The position numbers and the translations under genes were made by a program. Below are positions 1 to 7,656 of a DNA stretch of 23,344 nt, piece by piece (position 1 is the first letter of the stretch; every line of letters begins with the position of its first letter). The notes beneath the pieces were generated by a model that saw only the letters and a list, made by a program, of their open reading frames with translations, did no database searches and was not told the origin of the DNA. This DNA is from an uncultured Collinsella sp. (GTDB taxonomy: Bacteria > Actinomycetota > Coriobacteriia > Coriobacteriales > Coriobacteriaceae), in NCBI GenBank assembly GCA_958405565.1, contig CATYEN010000037.1, forward strand, positions 1-23,344, given 5' to 3'.

Positions 1-39
1 ACTGCGGGAACGGCCTATATGCTCAATGTGTTCGGCTGA
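1..39 (+). CDS. possible C-terminal end of an upstream plus-strand gene (partial)
   Basis: Frame 1 is open from the window edge to a TGA at 37-39 and would encode the last 12 residues (TAGTAYMLNVFG) of a protein that begins outside the window. The tail would converge on pta. Only 12 codons are visible, so this may be chance. No function can be assigned. Confidence 0.22.
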   Translation, partial: TAGTAYMLNVFG

Positions 40-101
40 GATCGGAAATCAACCGACGTTTTCAGAGCTTTGCCCTGCAGGGTCCCGAGGGGATATGTAA
101 G

Positions 102-1082
102 CTATTCAGCCATCTGAGCCTGGACGGCGGTGATGGCCACGACACCCACGATGTCGTCGGCAGAGCAGCCGCGCGACAGGTCGTTGACCGGCTTGGCGAT
201 GCCCTGCAGGATGGGGCCGTAGGCGTCGGCGCCGGCGAAGCGCTGGACCAGCTTGTAGCCGATGTTGCCTGCCTCGAGGTCGGGGAACACGAGCACGTTG
301 GCCTTACCGGCGACGGAGGAGCCGGGAGCCTTGAGCTGGGCGACGGTGGGGACGATAGCGGCATCGAGCTGCAGGTCGCCGTCGATGGCGAGCTCGGGAG
401 CCTTCTCCTTGCAGAACTTCACGGCCTCCTGGACCTTCTTGGCGACCTCGCCGCCAGCGGAGCCCATGGTGGAGTAGGAGAGCATGGCCACGTGCGGCTC
501 AACATTGCCCATGAAGGTGGACCAGGAGTGGGCCGAGGCGATGGCGATCTCGGAGAGCTCGTCAGAGGACGGGTTGATGTTGAGGCCGCAGTCGGCGAAG
601 ATCAGCGTGCCGTCGGTACCGAACTGCGGGGTGTCGGTGCACATCACGAAGAAGGCCGAGACCAGCTTGGTGCCCGGAGCGGTCTTGAGGATCTGCAGCG
701 CGGGGCGCAGGGTGTCGGCGGTGGAGTGGCAGGCACCGGAGACCAGGCCGTCGGCGTCGCCCATCTTGACCATCATGGTGCCAAAGTAGGTGGCGTCCAT
801 CACCTGGGCGCGAGCCTGTTCGATGGTGACACCCTTCTTGGCGCGGAGCTCGGCAAACTTCTGTGCGTACTCCTCGTGCTTCTCGGCATTGCGCGGGTCG
901 ATGATGGTAGCGCCGGGAACGTCGATCTCGTCGGGGTTGCCCAGGATGACGAGCTTTGCCAGGCCCTCCTCGATGATTTTGTTAGCCGCGACGATGGTGC
1001 GCGGATCCTCGCCCTCGGGCAGGACGATGGTCTTAAGGTCGGCCTTGGCGGCAGACTTCATACGGTTTAGGAAATCGCTCAT
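102..1082 (-). CDS. pta: phosphate acetyltransferase
   Basis: Interconverts acetyl-CoA plus phosphate and acetyl phosphate plus CoA; with acetate kinase it forms the cytosolic substrate-level ATP route of fermenters. The protein is 326 residues, the length of the short single-domain PTA/PTB class and not the ~700-residue enterobacterial form. Family-typical stretches are visible: the N-terminal KTIVLPEGEDPRT, the central GLVSGACHSTADTLRPALQI and the C-terminal KPVNDLSRGCSADDIV. The ATG at 1082 is preceded by TAAGGAG at a good distance, which fixes the start. Acetate kinase often sits next to pta, but the 101 bases downstream of this stop show no acetate kinase start. The gene is divergent from glf across a 231-bp spacer. 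Confidence 0.95.
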   Translation of the reverse strand: MSDFLNRMKSAAKADLKTIVLPEGEDPRTIVAANKIIEEGLAKLVILGNPDEIDVPGATIIDPRNAEKHEEYAQKFAELRAKKGVTIEQARAQVMDATYFGTMMVKMGDADGLVSGACHSTADTLRPALQILKTAPGTKLVSAFFVMCTDTPQFGTDGTLIFADCGLNINPSSDELSEIAIASAHSWSTFMGNVEPHVAMLSYSTMGSAGGEVAKKVQEAVKFCKEKAPELAIDGDLQLDAAIVPTVAQLKAPGSSVAGKANVLVFPDLEAGNIGYKLVQRFAGADAYGPILQGIAKPVNDLSRGCSADDIVGVVAITAVQAQMAE

Positions 1083-1134
1083 GTTACTCCTTACAAGCGT
1101 TTTGCTAAGCTCCAGGCCCTCGGCTGTACACGAA

Positions 1135-1157
1135 TAAACCCGCTGCTAGCGGGTTTA
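1135..1157. repeat. perfect 10-bp hairpin in the pta/glf divergent spacer
   Basis: TAAACCCGCT (1135-1144) pairs perfectly with AGCGGGTTTA (1148-1157) around a 3-base loop. It lies about 55 bp upstream of the pta start and could be a pta leader hairpin or a terminator-like element insulating the two divergent genes. There is no clear T tract on either side. Confidence 0.55.
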
Positions 1158-1229
1158 CCTTTCAATTATGTTCACCGCGGTGCTTGAGCTTTCCTTGTGT
1201 GGCAAGCTCATTATAGGACGCATTAGCGC

Positions 1230-1235
1230 TATAAT
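1230..1235 (+). promoter_or_regulatory. candidate -10 box for glf
   Basis: A perfect TATAAT lies 78 bp upstream of the glf start codon. I do not see a good -35 element at 16-18 bp, so this is a partial promoter call. Confidence 0.4.
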
Positions 1236-1251
1236 CGCTCTGATAAATATG

Positions 1252-1270
1252 TCTCGAAGAATGTTCGAGA
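1252..1270. promoter_or_regulatory. palindrome TCTCGAA-N5-TTCGAGA in the glf leader
   Basis: A perfect 7-bp inverted repeat with a 5-base centre lies just downstream of the candidate -10 box and 43 bp before glf. It has the size of a dimeric repressor site, but could also be a weak RNA hairpin. No regulator is assigned. Confidence 0.35.
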
Positions 1271-1313
1271 AAAGCCCAGCTAACGAGCCCGTGGCTTTTG
1301 ACAAGGAGTATCG

Positions 1314-2516
1314 ATGCAGATTACCTCAGGCCTGCCTGAAGGCTTTAACGCCGGCGCGTACGACATGATTGTCGTCGGTGCTGGATATGCCGGTGCCGTT
1401 TGCGCCCGCCGTCTTGCCGAGACCATCGGCTATCGTGTTGCCGTTTTGGAGCGCCGTAGCCACATTGCGGGCAATGCCTATGACTGCACTGACGAGGCCG
1501 GAATCCTGATCCACGAGTACGGTCCGCATATCTATCACACCTTTAACGAGCGCGTGCACAATTTCCTGTCGCGCTTTACCAAGTGGACGGATTATCAGCA
1601 CAAGGTGCTCGCCAACATCAACGGCACCCTTATGCCCGTGCCCTTCAACCATGCGAGTCTCAAGCTCGCCTTTGGTGATGAGCGCGGCGAGGAGCTGTAT
1701 CAGAAGCTCGTGGAGACCTTTGGCAAGGATGTCAAGGTGCCCATTATGGAGCTGCGTAAGAAGAACGACCCCGACTTGGCCGAGGTCGCCGATTACGTCT
1801 ACGAGAACGTCTTTTTGCATTACACCATGAAGCAGTGGGGTCAGACGCCCGACCAGATCGATCCCTCGATCACTGGTCGCGTTCCCGTCTTTGTGGGCGA
1901 TGATGACCGTTACTTCCCGCAGGCCCCCTTCCAGGGTATGCCGCAGGATGGCTACACGGCGCTGTTTGAGCACATGCTCGACCACGACCTGATTGATGTG
2001 TTCTGCGACGTGGATGCTCGCGATCTCTTCGAGATCGACGAGACAACCGTCAAGGTCGACGGCAAGGTCTACGGCGGCGAGATTGTCTATACCGGTCCGC
2101 TCGATGAGCTGTTCAACCTCGACCTGGGCGCGCTGCCGTACCGCACGCTCGACATGAAGTTCGAGACGCTCGATATGGACCAGTTCCAGCCCGTGGGCAC
2201 CGTCAACTACACCACGAGCGAGGATTACACGCGCATCACCGAGTTCAAGAACATGACCGGTCAGGTTTTGCCCGGCAAGACCACCATCATGAAGGAGTAC
2301 TCCAAGGCCTATACGCCCGGCTCGGGCGAGACGCCGTATTACGCCATTCTTGAGCCCGAGAACCGTGAGCTCTATGAGCGCTATCTTGAGCGCGTCCAGA
2401 ACCTGACAAACTTCCACCCGGTGGGTCGTCTGGCCGAGTATCGTTACTACGATATGGATGCCGTGACCAATTCCGCCCTCGATCTTTCGGATGAGATTAT
2501 CGCCTGCCATGCATAA
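1314..2516 (+). CDS. glf: UDP-galactopyranose mutase
   Basis: FAD-dependent enzyme that interconverts UDP-galactopyranose and UDP-galactofuranose, the donor for galactofuranose in surface glycans. The 400-residue product has the N-terminal dinucleotide-binding motif GAGYAG (residues 22-27), then VLERRSHIAGNAYD and the Glf-typical HEYGPHIYHTFNE stretch; the MKQWGQTPDQIDPSITGRVP segment is also characteristic. The start at 1314 is chosen because AAGGAG lies 7 bases upstream; this gives about 15 residues before the FAD fold, and an internal ATG at 1365 is the alternative. The stop codon overlaps the start of the downstream glycosyltransferase, so the two are translationally coupled and probably act in the same glycan pathway. 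Confidence 0.95.
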   Translation: MQITSGLPEGFNAGAYDMIVVGAGYAGAVCARRLAETIGYRVAVLERRSHIAGNAYDCTDEAGILIHEYGPHIYHTFNERVHNFLSRFTKWTDYQHKVLANINGTLMPVPFNHASLKLAFGDERGEELYQKLVETFGKDVKVPIMELRKKNDPDLAEVADYVYENVFLHYTMKQWGQTPDQIDPSITGRVPVFVGDDDRYFPQAPFQGMPQDGYTALFEHMLDHDLIDVFCDVDARDLFEIDETTVKVDGKVYGGEIVYTGPLDELFNLDLGALPYRTLDMKFETLDMDQFQPVGTVNYTTSEDYTRITEFKNMTGQVLPGKTTIMKEYSKAYTPGSGETPYYAILEPENRELYERYLERVQNLTNFHPVGRLAEYRYYDMDAVTNSALDLSDEIIACHA

Positions 2517-3540
2517 AGTCATAACATTCGGTATTCCCTCGTATAACGCCGCTAAGGACATGGACCATTGCATCACCTCCATCTTGGAGGGGAGCAATTA
2601 TGCCACCGATATCGAGATTATCGTGGTGGACGACGGCTCCAAGGATGAGACGGCCGCCAAGGCCGACGAGTGGGAGGCCCGTTATCCTGGAATCATCCGC
2701 GCGGTGCACCAGGAGAATGGCGGCCACGGTATTGCCGTCCTTTCGGGTCTGCGCGAGGCGCAGGGCACCTACTACAAGGTTGTCGACTCGGACGACTGGC
2801 TTGACGGCGCTGCCCTTTCGACCATGCTGTCGATTCTGCGCGGCTTTGAAGAGCGCGACCAGCGCGTTGACCTGTTTATCTCGAACTACGTGTACGAGAA
2901 GGTTTACGAGGGTACGCATACGGCCATTGGTTACAAGTTTGCCCTGCCTCGAAAAAAGATCTTTACCTGGGACCAGATCGGCCATTTCCGTTTGGACCAG
3001 AATCTGCTCATGCACAGCCTGTGCTATCGCACGGATGTGCTGCGCGAGTCCAACCTGCCCATGCCGCCGCACACGTTCTATGTGGACAACATCTACGCCT
3101 ACGTGCCGCTGCCGCATTGCAAGACCATGTACTACGCCGACATCGACCTCTATCGCTACTTTATCGGTCGTGAGGGCCAGAGCGTCAACGAGGCCACGAT
3201 GGTCAAGCGTCTGGACCAGCAGTTCCGTGTTACGCGTATCATGATGGAGTCGTACCATCTGTACAGCGATGTCGAGTCGTCGCGTCTGCGTTCGTACATG
3301 ATGGGCTACTTCACCATGATGATGGCGATCTGCTCGGTGCTCACCAAGCTTTCCGACGAGGATTGTGCCGATGAGCGTCTGAAGACGCTGTGGAATGATT
3401 TGAAGGCCTATGACGAGCGTATGTATCGTCGCGCTCGCTACGGCGTGGTGGGCTTCTTTACCAATCTGCACGGACGGGCCGGAGACAAAACCACACTCGG
3501 CCTATACCGTCTTGCCTCAAAGATCTTCAAATTCAACTAG
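2509..3540 (+). CDS. glycosyltransferase family 2 protein
   Basis: Predicted cytosolic or membrane-associated sugar transferase of 343 residues with a GT-A fold. The N-terminus MHKVITFGIPSYNAAKDM is the usual GT2 opening, followed by VVDDGS (DDGS at residues 41-44) for nucleotide binding and DSDDW (93-97), the metal/donor-binding motif. No convincing transmembrane segment is seen. The ATG at 2509 overlaps the last codons and stop of glf; a start at 2491 deeper inside glf is possible but would add six unconserved residues. The coupling with glf suggests it adds galactofuranose or works on the same glycan, but the acceptor cannot be read from sequence. Confidence 0.9.
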   Translation: MHKVITFGIPSYNAAKDMDHCITSILEGSNYATDIEIIVVDDGSKDETAAKADEWEARYPGIIRAVHQENGGHGIAVLSGLREAQGTYYKVVDSDDWLDGAALSTMLSILRGFEERDQRVDLFISNYVYEKVYEGTHTAIGYKFALPRKKIFTWDQIGHFRLDQNLLMHSLCYRTDVLRESNLPMPPHTFYVDNIYAYVPLPHCKTMYYADIDLYRYFIGREGQSVNEATMVKRLDQQFRVTRIMMESYHLYSDVESSRLRSYMMGYFTMMMAICSVLTKLSDEDCADERLKTLWNDLKAYDERMYRRARYGVVGFFTNLHGRAGDKTTLGLYRLASKIFKFN

Positions 3541-3562
3541 CACAGAAGCGCTCGGGTAACGG

Positions 3563-3671
3563 GGACCCCTGGTCCTTAACTTGCTACTTCGAACAGTCCT
3601 GCGCAAGACGGAGGCGCCACTGGCGCCTCCTTTGCGTGCGGAACTCGTATCAAGTTAAGGACCAGGGGTCC
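3563..3671. repeat. 21-bp perfect inverted repeat
   Basis: GGACCCCTGGTCCTTAACTT plus G at 3563-3583 is the exact reverse complement of 3651-3671. The arms flank the terminator at 3610-3633. The outer end reads GGGGACCCC, similar to the outer end of the inverted repeat at 23238-23301. This could be a dispersed palindromic element or a bidirectional terminator unit. Confidence 0.8.
3610..3633 (+). terminator. terminator after the glf-glycosyltransferase unit
   Basis: GGAGGCGCCA pairs with TGGCGCCTCC (3621-3630) across a single central base, followed by TTT. The stem is perfect but the T tract is short. Confidence 0.6.
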
Positions 3672-3763
3672 TCTGCTATGTCTCGCTTTATGTCAGCAAG
3701 TTGAATTTGATGATCTTCGACGCGCGGTACACAGGGGCCTGGGCTGAAAAGACTTGGTTGGTA

Positions 3764-3888
3764 GGTTGCCCGGTGGGGCTTGGTTATGTTTGTCGCGAGT
3801 TCCGCACGAGCCGAAGAGCACTTAATGTGCTCTTCGTGCGAGCCAGGACTGTAGAGCAGCAAACATAACCAAGACCCACCGGGCAACC
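3764..3888. repeat. 29-bp inverted repeat with nested hairpin
   Basis: The arm at 3764-3792 (begins GGTTGCCCGGTGGG, ends GGTTATGTTTG) matches the reverse complement of 3860-3888 at 28 of 29 positions. Inside it, GAAGAGCAC (3813-3821) pairs with GTGCTCTTC (3827-3835), extended by CGCAC/GTGCG. Transcribed from either strand it would fold into one long rod. It ends 12 bp after the P1 peptidase stop codon and might serve as its 3' structure, although there is no T tract. Confidence 0.75.
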
Positions 3889-3900
3889 GGTCAGGTTAGG

Positions 3901-4902
3901 CTACTTCGCGGCGCCGGGGATGCCGTGGGAGGTTTTGGCGGTTTTGGCTCCGTTTACGATGGCGGTTTGCAAAGCCCTTACGGCGAGCATGCCCAGCAGG
4001 TCTAGGGGAACGGCGGCGCTTGCCTGGGCGCCCAGTTTGCCGCTGGCGAGGGTGTAGATGGTGTCGCCGTCGTTGGTGGTGTGCGTGGGGCGGATGGCGT
4101 GTGCGTAGGCGTCTGCGGCCATTTGGGAGACCTTGGTGGCTTGGGCCTTAGTGAGCTCCATGTTGGTGACGATGCAGCTGATGGTGGTGTTGGTGCGGTC
4201 GAGCGGCATCTGCATGGATCCGGCGGCGGCAAAGGCTGCGAGTTCCATGTCGACGATCTGGTCGCTATCGGTTGCGGCTCGCATGCCGGCGACCCACTCG
4301 CCGGTGAGGGGGTCAACGACGTTGCCGCAGGCGTTGACCGAGACCACAGCACCCACCTTGACGGGACCGAGTGCCACGGCGGCGGCGCCAAGGCCGGCCT
4401 TCATGCAGGTGGCGGGTCCCATGAGCTTGCCCACCGTGGCACCGGTGCCGGCGCCTACGTTGCCCTGCTCAAGGGTGGTGGGGGTGTTATCGAGCGCCTC
4501 GCGTACGGCGGCGATGCCGGCCTCGATGTCGGGACGAACCGTGGGGTCGCCGTAGGCAAGGTCGAAGATGCAGCTGGAGCATACGATGGGCACCTGCGTG
4601 GGGCCGACGGGCAGGCCGATGCCGCGGCTCTCGAGCTCGCGGGCAACACCGCTTGCGGCCTCGAGGCCAAAGGCCGATCCGCCCGAGAGGCAGACGGCGT
4701 GAACCTTGTCGACGGTGTTCTCGGGGCGCAGCAGGTCGGTTTCGCGCGATGCCGGTGCACCGCCGCGAACGTCAACGCCGCCGGTGGCGCCTTCGGCTGC
4801 CACGATTACGGTGCAACCGGTGCCGGCCTCCTCGTCCGTATAGTTGCCAAAGCAAAAGCCATCGACATTGCAAACATCGATGGCTTCGAGCAGTGTGTCC
4901 AT
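3901..4902 (-). CDS. P1 family peptidase (DmpA/L-aminopeptidase-like)
   Basis: Predicted self-processing N-terminal nucleophile hydrolase of the DmpA/P1 (MEROPS S58) family, whose members act as aminopeptidases or beta-peptidases. The 333-residue protein carries the family segments CLSGGSAFGLEAASGV, GNVGAGTGATVGKL with VGAVVSVNACGNV, and LDRTNTTISCIVTNM. The NTT at residues 238-240 corresponds to the place where family members cleave themselves to expose a Ser/Thr nucleophile; here it would be threonine. An open frame continues upstream to 5187, but the ATG at 4902 has AGGAG 6-8 bases before it and starts at the conserved domain, so the longer form is rejected. No signal peptide is seen. The physiological substrate is unknown. 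Confidence 0.88.
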   Translation of the reverse strand: MDTLLEAIDVCNVDGFCFGNYTDEEAGTGCTVIVAAEGATGGVDVRGGAPASRETDLLRPENTVDKVHAVCLSGGSAFGLEAASGVARELESRGIGLPVGPTQVPIVCSSCIFDLAYGDPTVRPDIEAGIAAVREALDNTPTTLEQGNVGAGTGATVGKLMGPATCMKAGLGAAAVALGPVKVGAVVSVNACGNVVDPLTGEWVAGMRAATDSDQIVDMELAAFAAAGSMQMPLDRTNTTISCIVTNMELTKAQATKVSQMAADAYAHAIRPTHTTNDGDTIYTLASGKLGAQASAAVPLDLLGMLAVRALQTAIVNGAKTAKTSHGIPGAAK

Positions 4903-4962
4903 GTTTTCTCCTATCGGTTTTCCGCCGCGCCTTATGCCCGGTCGGGATCCGTACGGTACGCC

Positions 4963-4994
4963 AAAATTGTAGGCGCTGGGGGATACCCAGCGCC
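4963..4994 (-). terminator. hairpin downstream of maf
   Basis: GGCGCTGGG (4972-4980) pairs with CCCAGCGCC (4986-4994). On the minus strand the stem follows the maf stop codon by about 8 bases and is followed by TACAATTTT. The T tract is interrupted, so termination may be partial and the P1 peptidase could be reached by read-through. Confidence 0.5.
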
Positions 4995-5002
4995 AGATGC
5001 AA

Positions 5003-5584
5003 TTACGAGAGTTTTTGAATCGCGCGTGCGACGCGAGCGATGGGCAAGCCCACCACGTTGTAGAAGTCCCCCGAAATATCGTGCACAAGCATGCGGCCGC
5101 CTGTGCCTTGGATACCGTAGGCCCCGGCCTTGTCCATGGGTTCGCCGGAGGTAACATAGCGCTCGATCTGCTCTTCGGTAAGCTCATAGAACGTCACGTC
5201 GGTCACATCGACAAACGACAGGCTCTCGGCGGCATGCGGAGCGGCCGTGTCGCCTGCCTTAACGATGCAGACGCCGGTTGCGACCTGGTGCGTGCGGCCC
5301 GAAAGCTCGCGGAGCATGGTGCGCGCCTCGTCCTCGGTTGCCGGCTTGCCCAGAATCTTGCCATCGAAGGTGACAATAGTATCGGCCGCGACGGTCAGTT
5401 CGTTGGGCTCGGCATGCTCGGCGGCAACGGCGGCGGCTTTAGCGCGTGCTAAGCGTTCAACGAGCGTAAGCGGGGCCTCGCCATCAAAAGGCGTTTCGTC
5501 GATATCTGCGGGAATCACGCGAATGTCATAGCCCGCCTCGCGCATCAACTCGATGCGGCGCGGTGATTGCGAAGCCAAAATCAT
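5003..5584 (-). CDS. maf: Maf family nucleotide pyrophosphatase
   Basis: Maf-like proteins hydrolyse non-canonical or methylated nucleoside triphosphates, and in some bacteria affect septation. The 193-residue product opens with MILASQSPRRIELM, containing the family SxSPRR signature (residues 5-10), then DIDET, a conserved VAADTIV segment and the C-terminal KAGAYGIQG loop with YNVVGLPI. Length and motif order are normal. The ATG at 5584 overlaps the stop codon of the upstream DJ-1/PfpI gene as ATGA, indicating translational coupling. Confidence 0.93.
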   Translation of the reverse strand: MILASQSPRRIELMREAGYDIRVIPADIDETPFDGEAPLTLVERLARAKAAAVAAEHAEPNELTVAADTIVTFDGKILGKPATEDEARTMLRELSGRTHQVATGVCIVKAGDTAAPHAAESLSFVDVTDVTFYELTEEQIERYVTSGEPMDKAGAYGIQGTGGRMLVHDISGDFYNVVGLPIARVARAIQKLS

Positions 5585-6123
5585 AGCTGAATGCCCTCGG
5601 CGACCTTCTCGACGGCCTTGTCGCCGGCGAGCGTGCGCAGCAGCTCAAGCGCAAAGGGGAGCGACTGGGCCATGCCGCTGGCGGTGATGATGTTGCCGTC
5701 TTGCGTAACCTTCTCGCCGGTATAGGTGCCTTCGGGGAATCTTTTCTCAAAGCCAGGGAAGCACGTGGCGTGGCGCCCCTCGAGTAGGTCGAGCTCGCCC
5801 AGGATAAACGGGGCGGCGCAGATGGCGGCAACGTGCTTGGTCGCGGCGAACTCGCAGACCACGTCGCAGACGCGCTGATCGGCGCGCAGGTTGGTGGCAC
5901 CGGGCAGGCCGCCGGGCAGCACGACGCAGTCGTACTCGTCAAAGTTGATCTCATCAAAGAGCGCATCGCAGGTCACGGGGATCTGCAGCGAGCTTACGAC
6001 CTCACGCGTGGGCATGATCGAGACGAGCGTGGCACGCACGCCGCCGCGACGCATGACATCGACCATGGTCAAGCATTCAATAGTTTCAAAGCCATCGGCG
6101 GCGAGAACGGCAACGCTGGGCAT
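5581..6123 (-). CDS. DJ-1/PfpI family protein
   Basis: Member of the DJ-1/ThiJ/PfpI class I glutamine amidotransferase-like superfamily, which includes deglycases, chaperones and oxidative-stress proteins. The 180-residue protein has the strand-loop VAVLAADGFETIE with the conserved acid E16, VLPGG at 68-72, and the nucleophile elbow HVAAICAAP with C102; the E16/C102 pair matches E18/C106 of human DJ-1 in arrangement. The start at 6123 has AAAGGA 6-8 bases upstream and removes eight unconserved residues of a longer frame beginning at 6147. It overlaps maf by 4 bp. The exact activity cannot be read from sequence. Confidence 0.9.
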   Translation of the reverse strand: MPSVAVLAADGFETIECLTMVDVMRRGGVRATLVSIMPTREVVSSLQIPVTCDALFDEINFDEYDCVVLPGGLPGATNLRADQRVCDVVCEFAATKHVAAICAAPFILGELDLLEGRHATCFPGFEKRFPEGTYTGEKVTQDGNIITASGMAQSLPFALELLRTLAGDKAVEKVAEGIQL

Positions 6124-6229
6124 GAGGGTTCCTTTCATAGGCGGCATACAATTAGCCGTCTTATACCCCGAAGACCTCCGCTTGCCACGCTCGATTTCCC
6201 AATGATTTTTCTGAGCAATGATTAAGTGG

Positions 6230-7543
6230 CTAGTTGCGCCTAAGGTGGACGACGGTCTCGCAGTGGAAGGTTTGCGGGAATAGGTCGACCGGCGTGATCT
6301 TGACGGGGGAGAAGGTGCCCTCCTCGATAAAGCGCTTGAGGTCGCGGGCCAGAGTCGCCGGGTCGCAGCTCACGTAGGCGACGTCGCGAGCACTCGTGCT
6401 GGCGATAAGGTCGATCGCCTCGGGGGCGAGGCCTGCGCGCGGCGGGTCGACCACCAAGACGTCGGCATCCTGGTCGGGGAACTCGCGCACCGCGTCTCCG
6501 CCAATGACGTCGACGTTATCAAGCTTGTTGATCTCCAGGTTACGGCGCAGGTCACGCACGGCCGGGCCATAGGCTTCGACGGCGGCGACAAAATCGCAGC
6601 GGCGGGCGAGCGGCAGGGTAAAGGTGCCGGCGCCGCAGTACAGGTCCACGGCCAGCTCGCCTTCCTGCGGGTCGAGGGCGTCCATAACGAGGTCAATCAA
6701 AATCTCGGCGCCCTTGGTGTTGACTTGGAAAAACGACGGGGCAGACAAGCGCATCTGGCCCTCGGCGATGTTCTCGGTCCACGAGCCCTCGCCGGCGAGC
6801 ATTTCAACCTTGGAGACGCGACGGGCCTTCTTTTCGCCCTTGCTCATCACACGCACGATGCTCGTGGGATGAGCGGCGTCCGCCAGCACGCGGGAGACTT
6901 GCGAGCGCGGAAAAGAGCCTGTGGGTGTCCAGAGTGCGACCTCGAGTGCCTTGGTGCGGCGTGATGCGCGAATGCCCACGCGTTCGAGCCCCAAGTCATG
7001 GCTGCCGCTTAGATAGTTGAGTGCGCCGACGACCGATTTGAGCGCCTTCGGGAAGCGCTTATCGAACAGCGGGCACGCATCGACGGTCACGATTTTGCTG
7101 GGGTCGACACCGTGCATGCCAAGGCGCACGCGACCGTTGACGACGGTCGGTTCGAGCTCGATTTTATTGCGGTAGCCCCAGTCGTCCTTGGTGTGGCAGA
7201 TGGGCTGTACCAACTTATCGACCTGCTCAGGAGCGAACTTGCCGATGCGCTCGAGCGCGGAGCGCAGATTTTGCTCTTTGGCGGCAAGCTGTGCCGTGCG
7301 TGAGAGATTGCCCCACGAACAACCGCCGCAGATGCCAACGAAGGGGCAGGGGGGCTGAATGCGATCGGGGCTCGGCTCCAGAATCTCGGTCGTGCGGGCG
7401 CGCATGAACGACTTGCCGTCCTGTACGACCTCGGCCTCGACGGTGTCGCCTGCCACGGCGCCCTGCACAAAGACGGCCTTGCCGTTGTCGGCGTGCGCCA
7501 GCGCGTCTGCGCCGTAGGTCATCGATTCTATAGTGAGCTTCAT
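6230..7543 (-). CDS. class I SAM-dependent rRNA/tRNA uracil-5-methyltransferase (RlmD/TrmA type)
   Basis: Methylates C5 of a uridine in RNA, most likely 23S rRNA, using S-adenosylmethionine. In order, the 437 residues show an N-terminal TRAM-like domain (about 1-55), an Fe-S cysteine set C66-x5-C72-x2-C75 with C157 as the likely fourth ligand (the same spacing as in RlmD), the SAM motif DLYCGAGTFTLPLA and the catalytic region YVSCDPATLARD with nucleophile C393. The start at 7543 has GCAGGAAT just before it; a longer frame to 7579 lacks a ribosome binding site. Whether the target is U1939, U747 or both (as in Gram-positive RlmCD) cannot be decided here. Confidence 0.93.
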   Translation of the reverse strand: MKLTIESMTYGADALAHADNGKAVFVQGAVAGDTVEAEVVQDGKSFMRARTTEILEPSPDRIQPPCPFVGICGGCSWGNLSRTAQLAAKEQNLRSALERIGKFAPEQVDKLVQPICHTKDDWGYRNKIELEPTVVNGRVRLGMHGVDPSKIVTVDACPLFDKRFPKALKSVVGALNYLSGSHDLGLERVGIRASRRTKALEVALWTPTGSFPRSQVSRVLADAAHPTSIVRVMSKGEKKARRVSKVEMLAGEGSWTENIAEGQMRLSAPSFFQVNTKGAEILIDLVMDALDPQEGELAVDLYCGAGTFTLPLARRCDFVAAVEAYGPAVRDLRRNLEINKLDNVDVIGGDAVREFPDQDADVLVVDPPRAGLAPEAIDLIASTSARDVAYVSCDPATLARDLKRFIEEGTFSPVKITPVDLFPQTFHCETVVHLRRN

Positions 7544-7589
7544 ATTCCTGCCTGTCATTCGTGTTGTTGTTCGCACCATGGTAGCAGGG

Positions 7590-7633
7590 AAAAGCGCCCC
7601 GCATCCGAGGCTTTCCTCAAATGCGGGGCGCTT
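7590..7633 (-). terminator. ppk rho-independent terminator
   Basis: AAGCGCCCCGCAT (7592-7604) and ATGCGGGGCGCTT (7621-7633) form a perfect 13-bp stem with a 16-base loop. On the minus strand it lies 24 bp after the ppk stop codon and ends in a TTTT run. Confidence 0.85.
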
Positions 7634-7656
7634 CTACAAACTGCTTCTACAAACGA

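Larger units (their letters stand above)
3541..3900. other. gene-free convergent junction with nested long inverted repeats
   Basis: This 360-bp stretch separates the convergent glycosyltransferase and P1 peptidase genes. I see no credible gene in it. It holds a terminator (3610-3633), a 21-bp perfect inverted repeat around it (3563-3583 with 3651-3671), a 12-bp inverted repeat linking the two halves (3636-3647 with 3796-3807) and a 29-bp inverted repeat with one mismatch (3764-3792 with 3860-3888) that itself encloses a 9-bp hairpin. Confidence 0.75.

Noticed and set aside
1..101. Start of acetate kinase downstream of pta
   Set aside because: There is no minus-strand ATG or GTG start with a ribosome binding site in this stretch; any ackA would have to lie outside the window.
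1326..2597. 423-codon minus-strand frame opposite glf
   Set aside because: It is a shadow of glf in the complementary frame and has no recognisable domain.
4903..5187. N-terminal extension of the P1 peptidase to 428 residues
   Set aside because: The extra residues overlap maf in another frame, look unlike protein of this family, and pass through the hairpin at 4972-4994; a ribosome binding site supports 4902.
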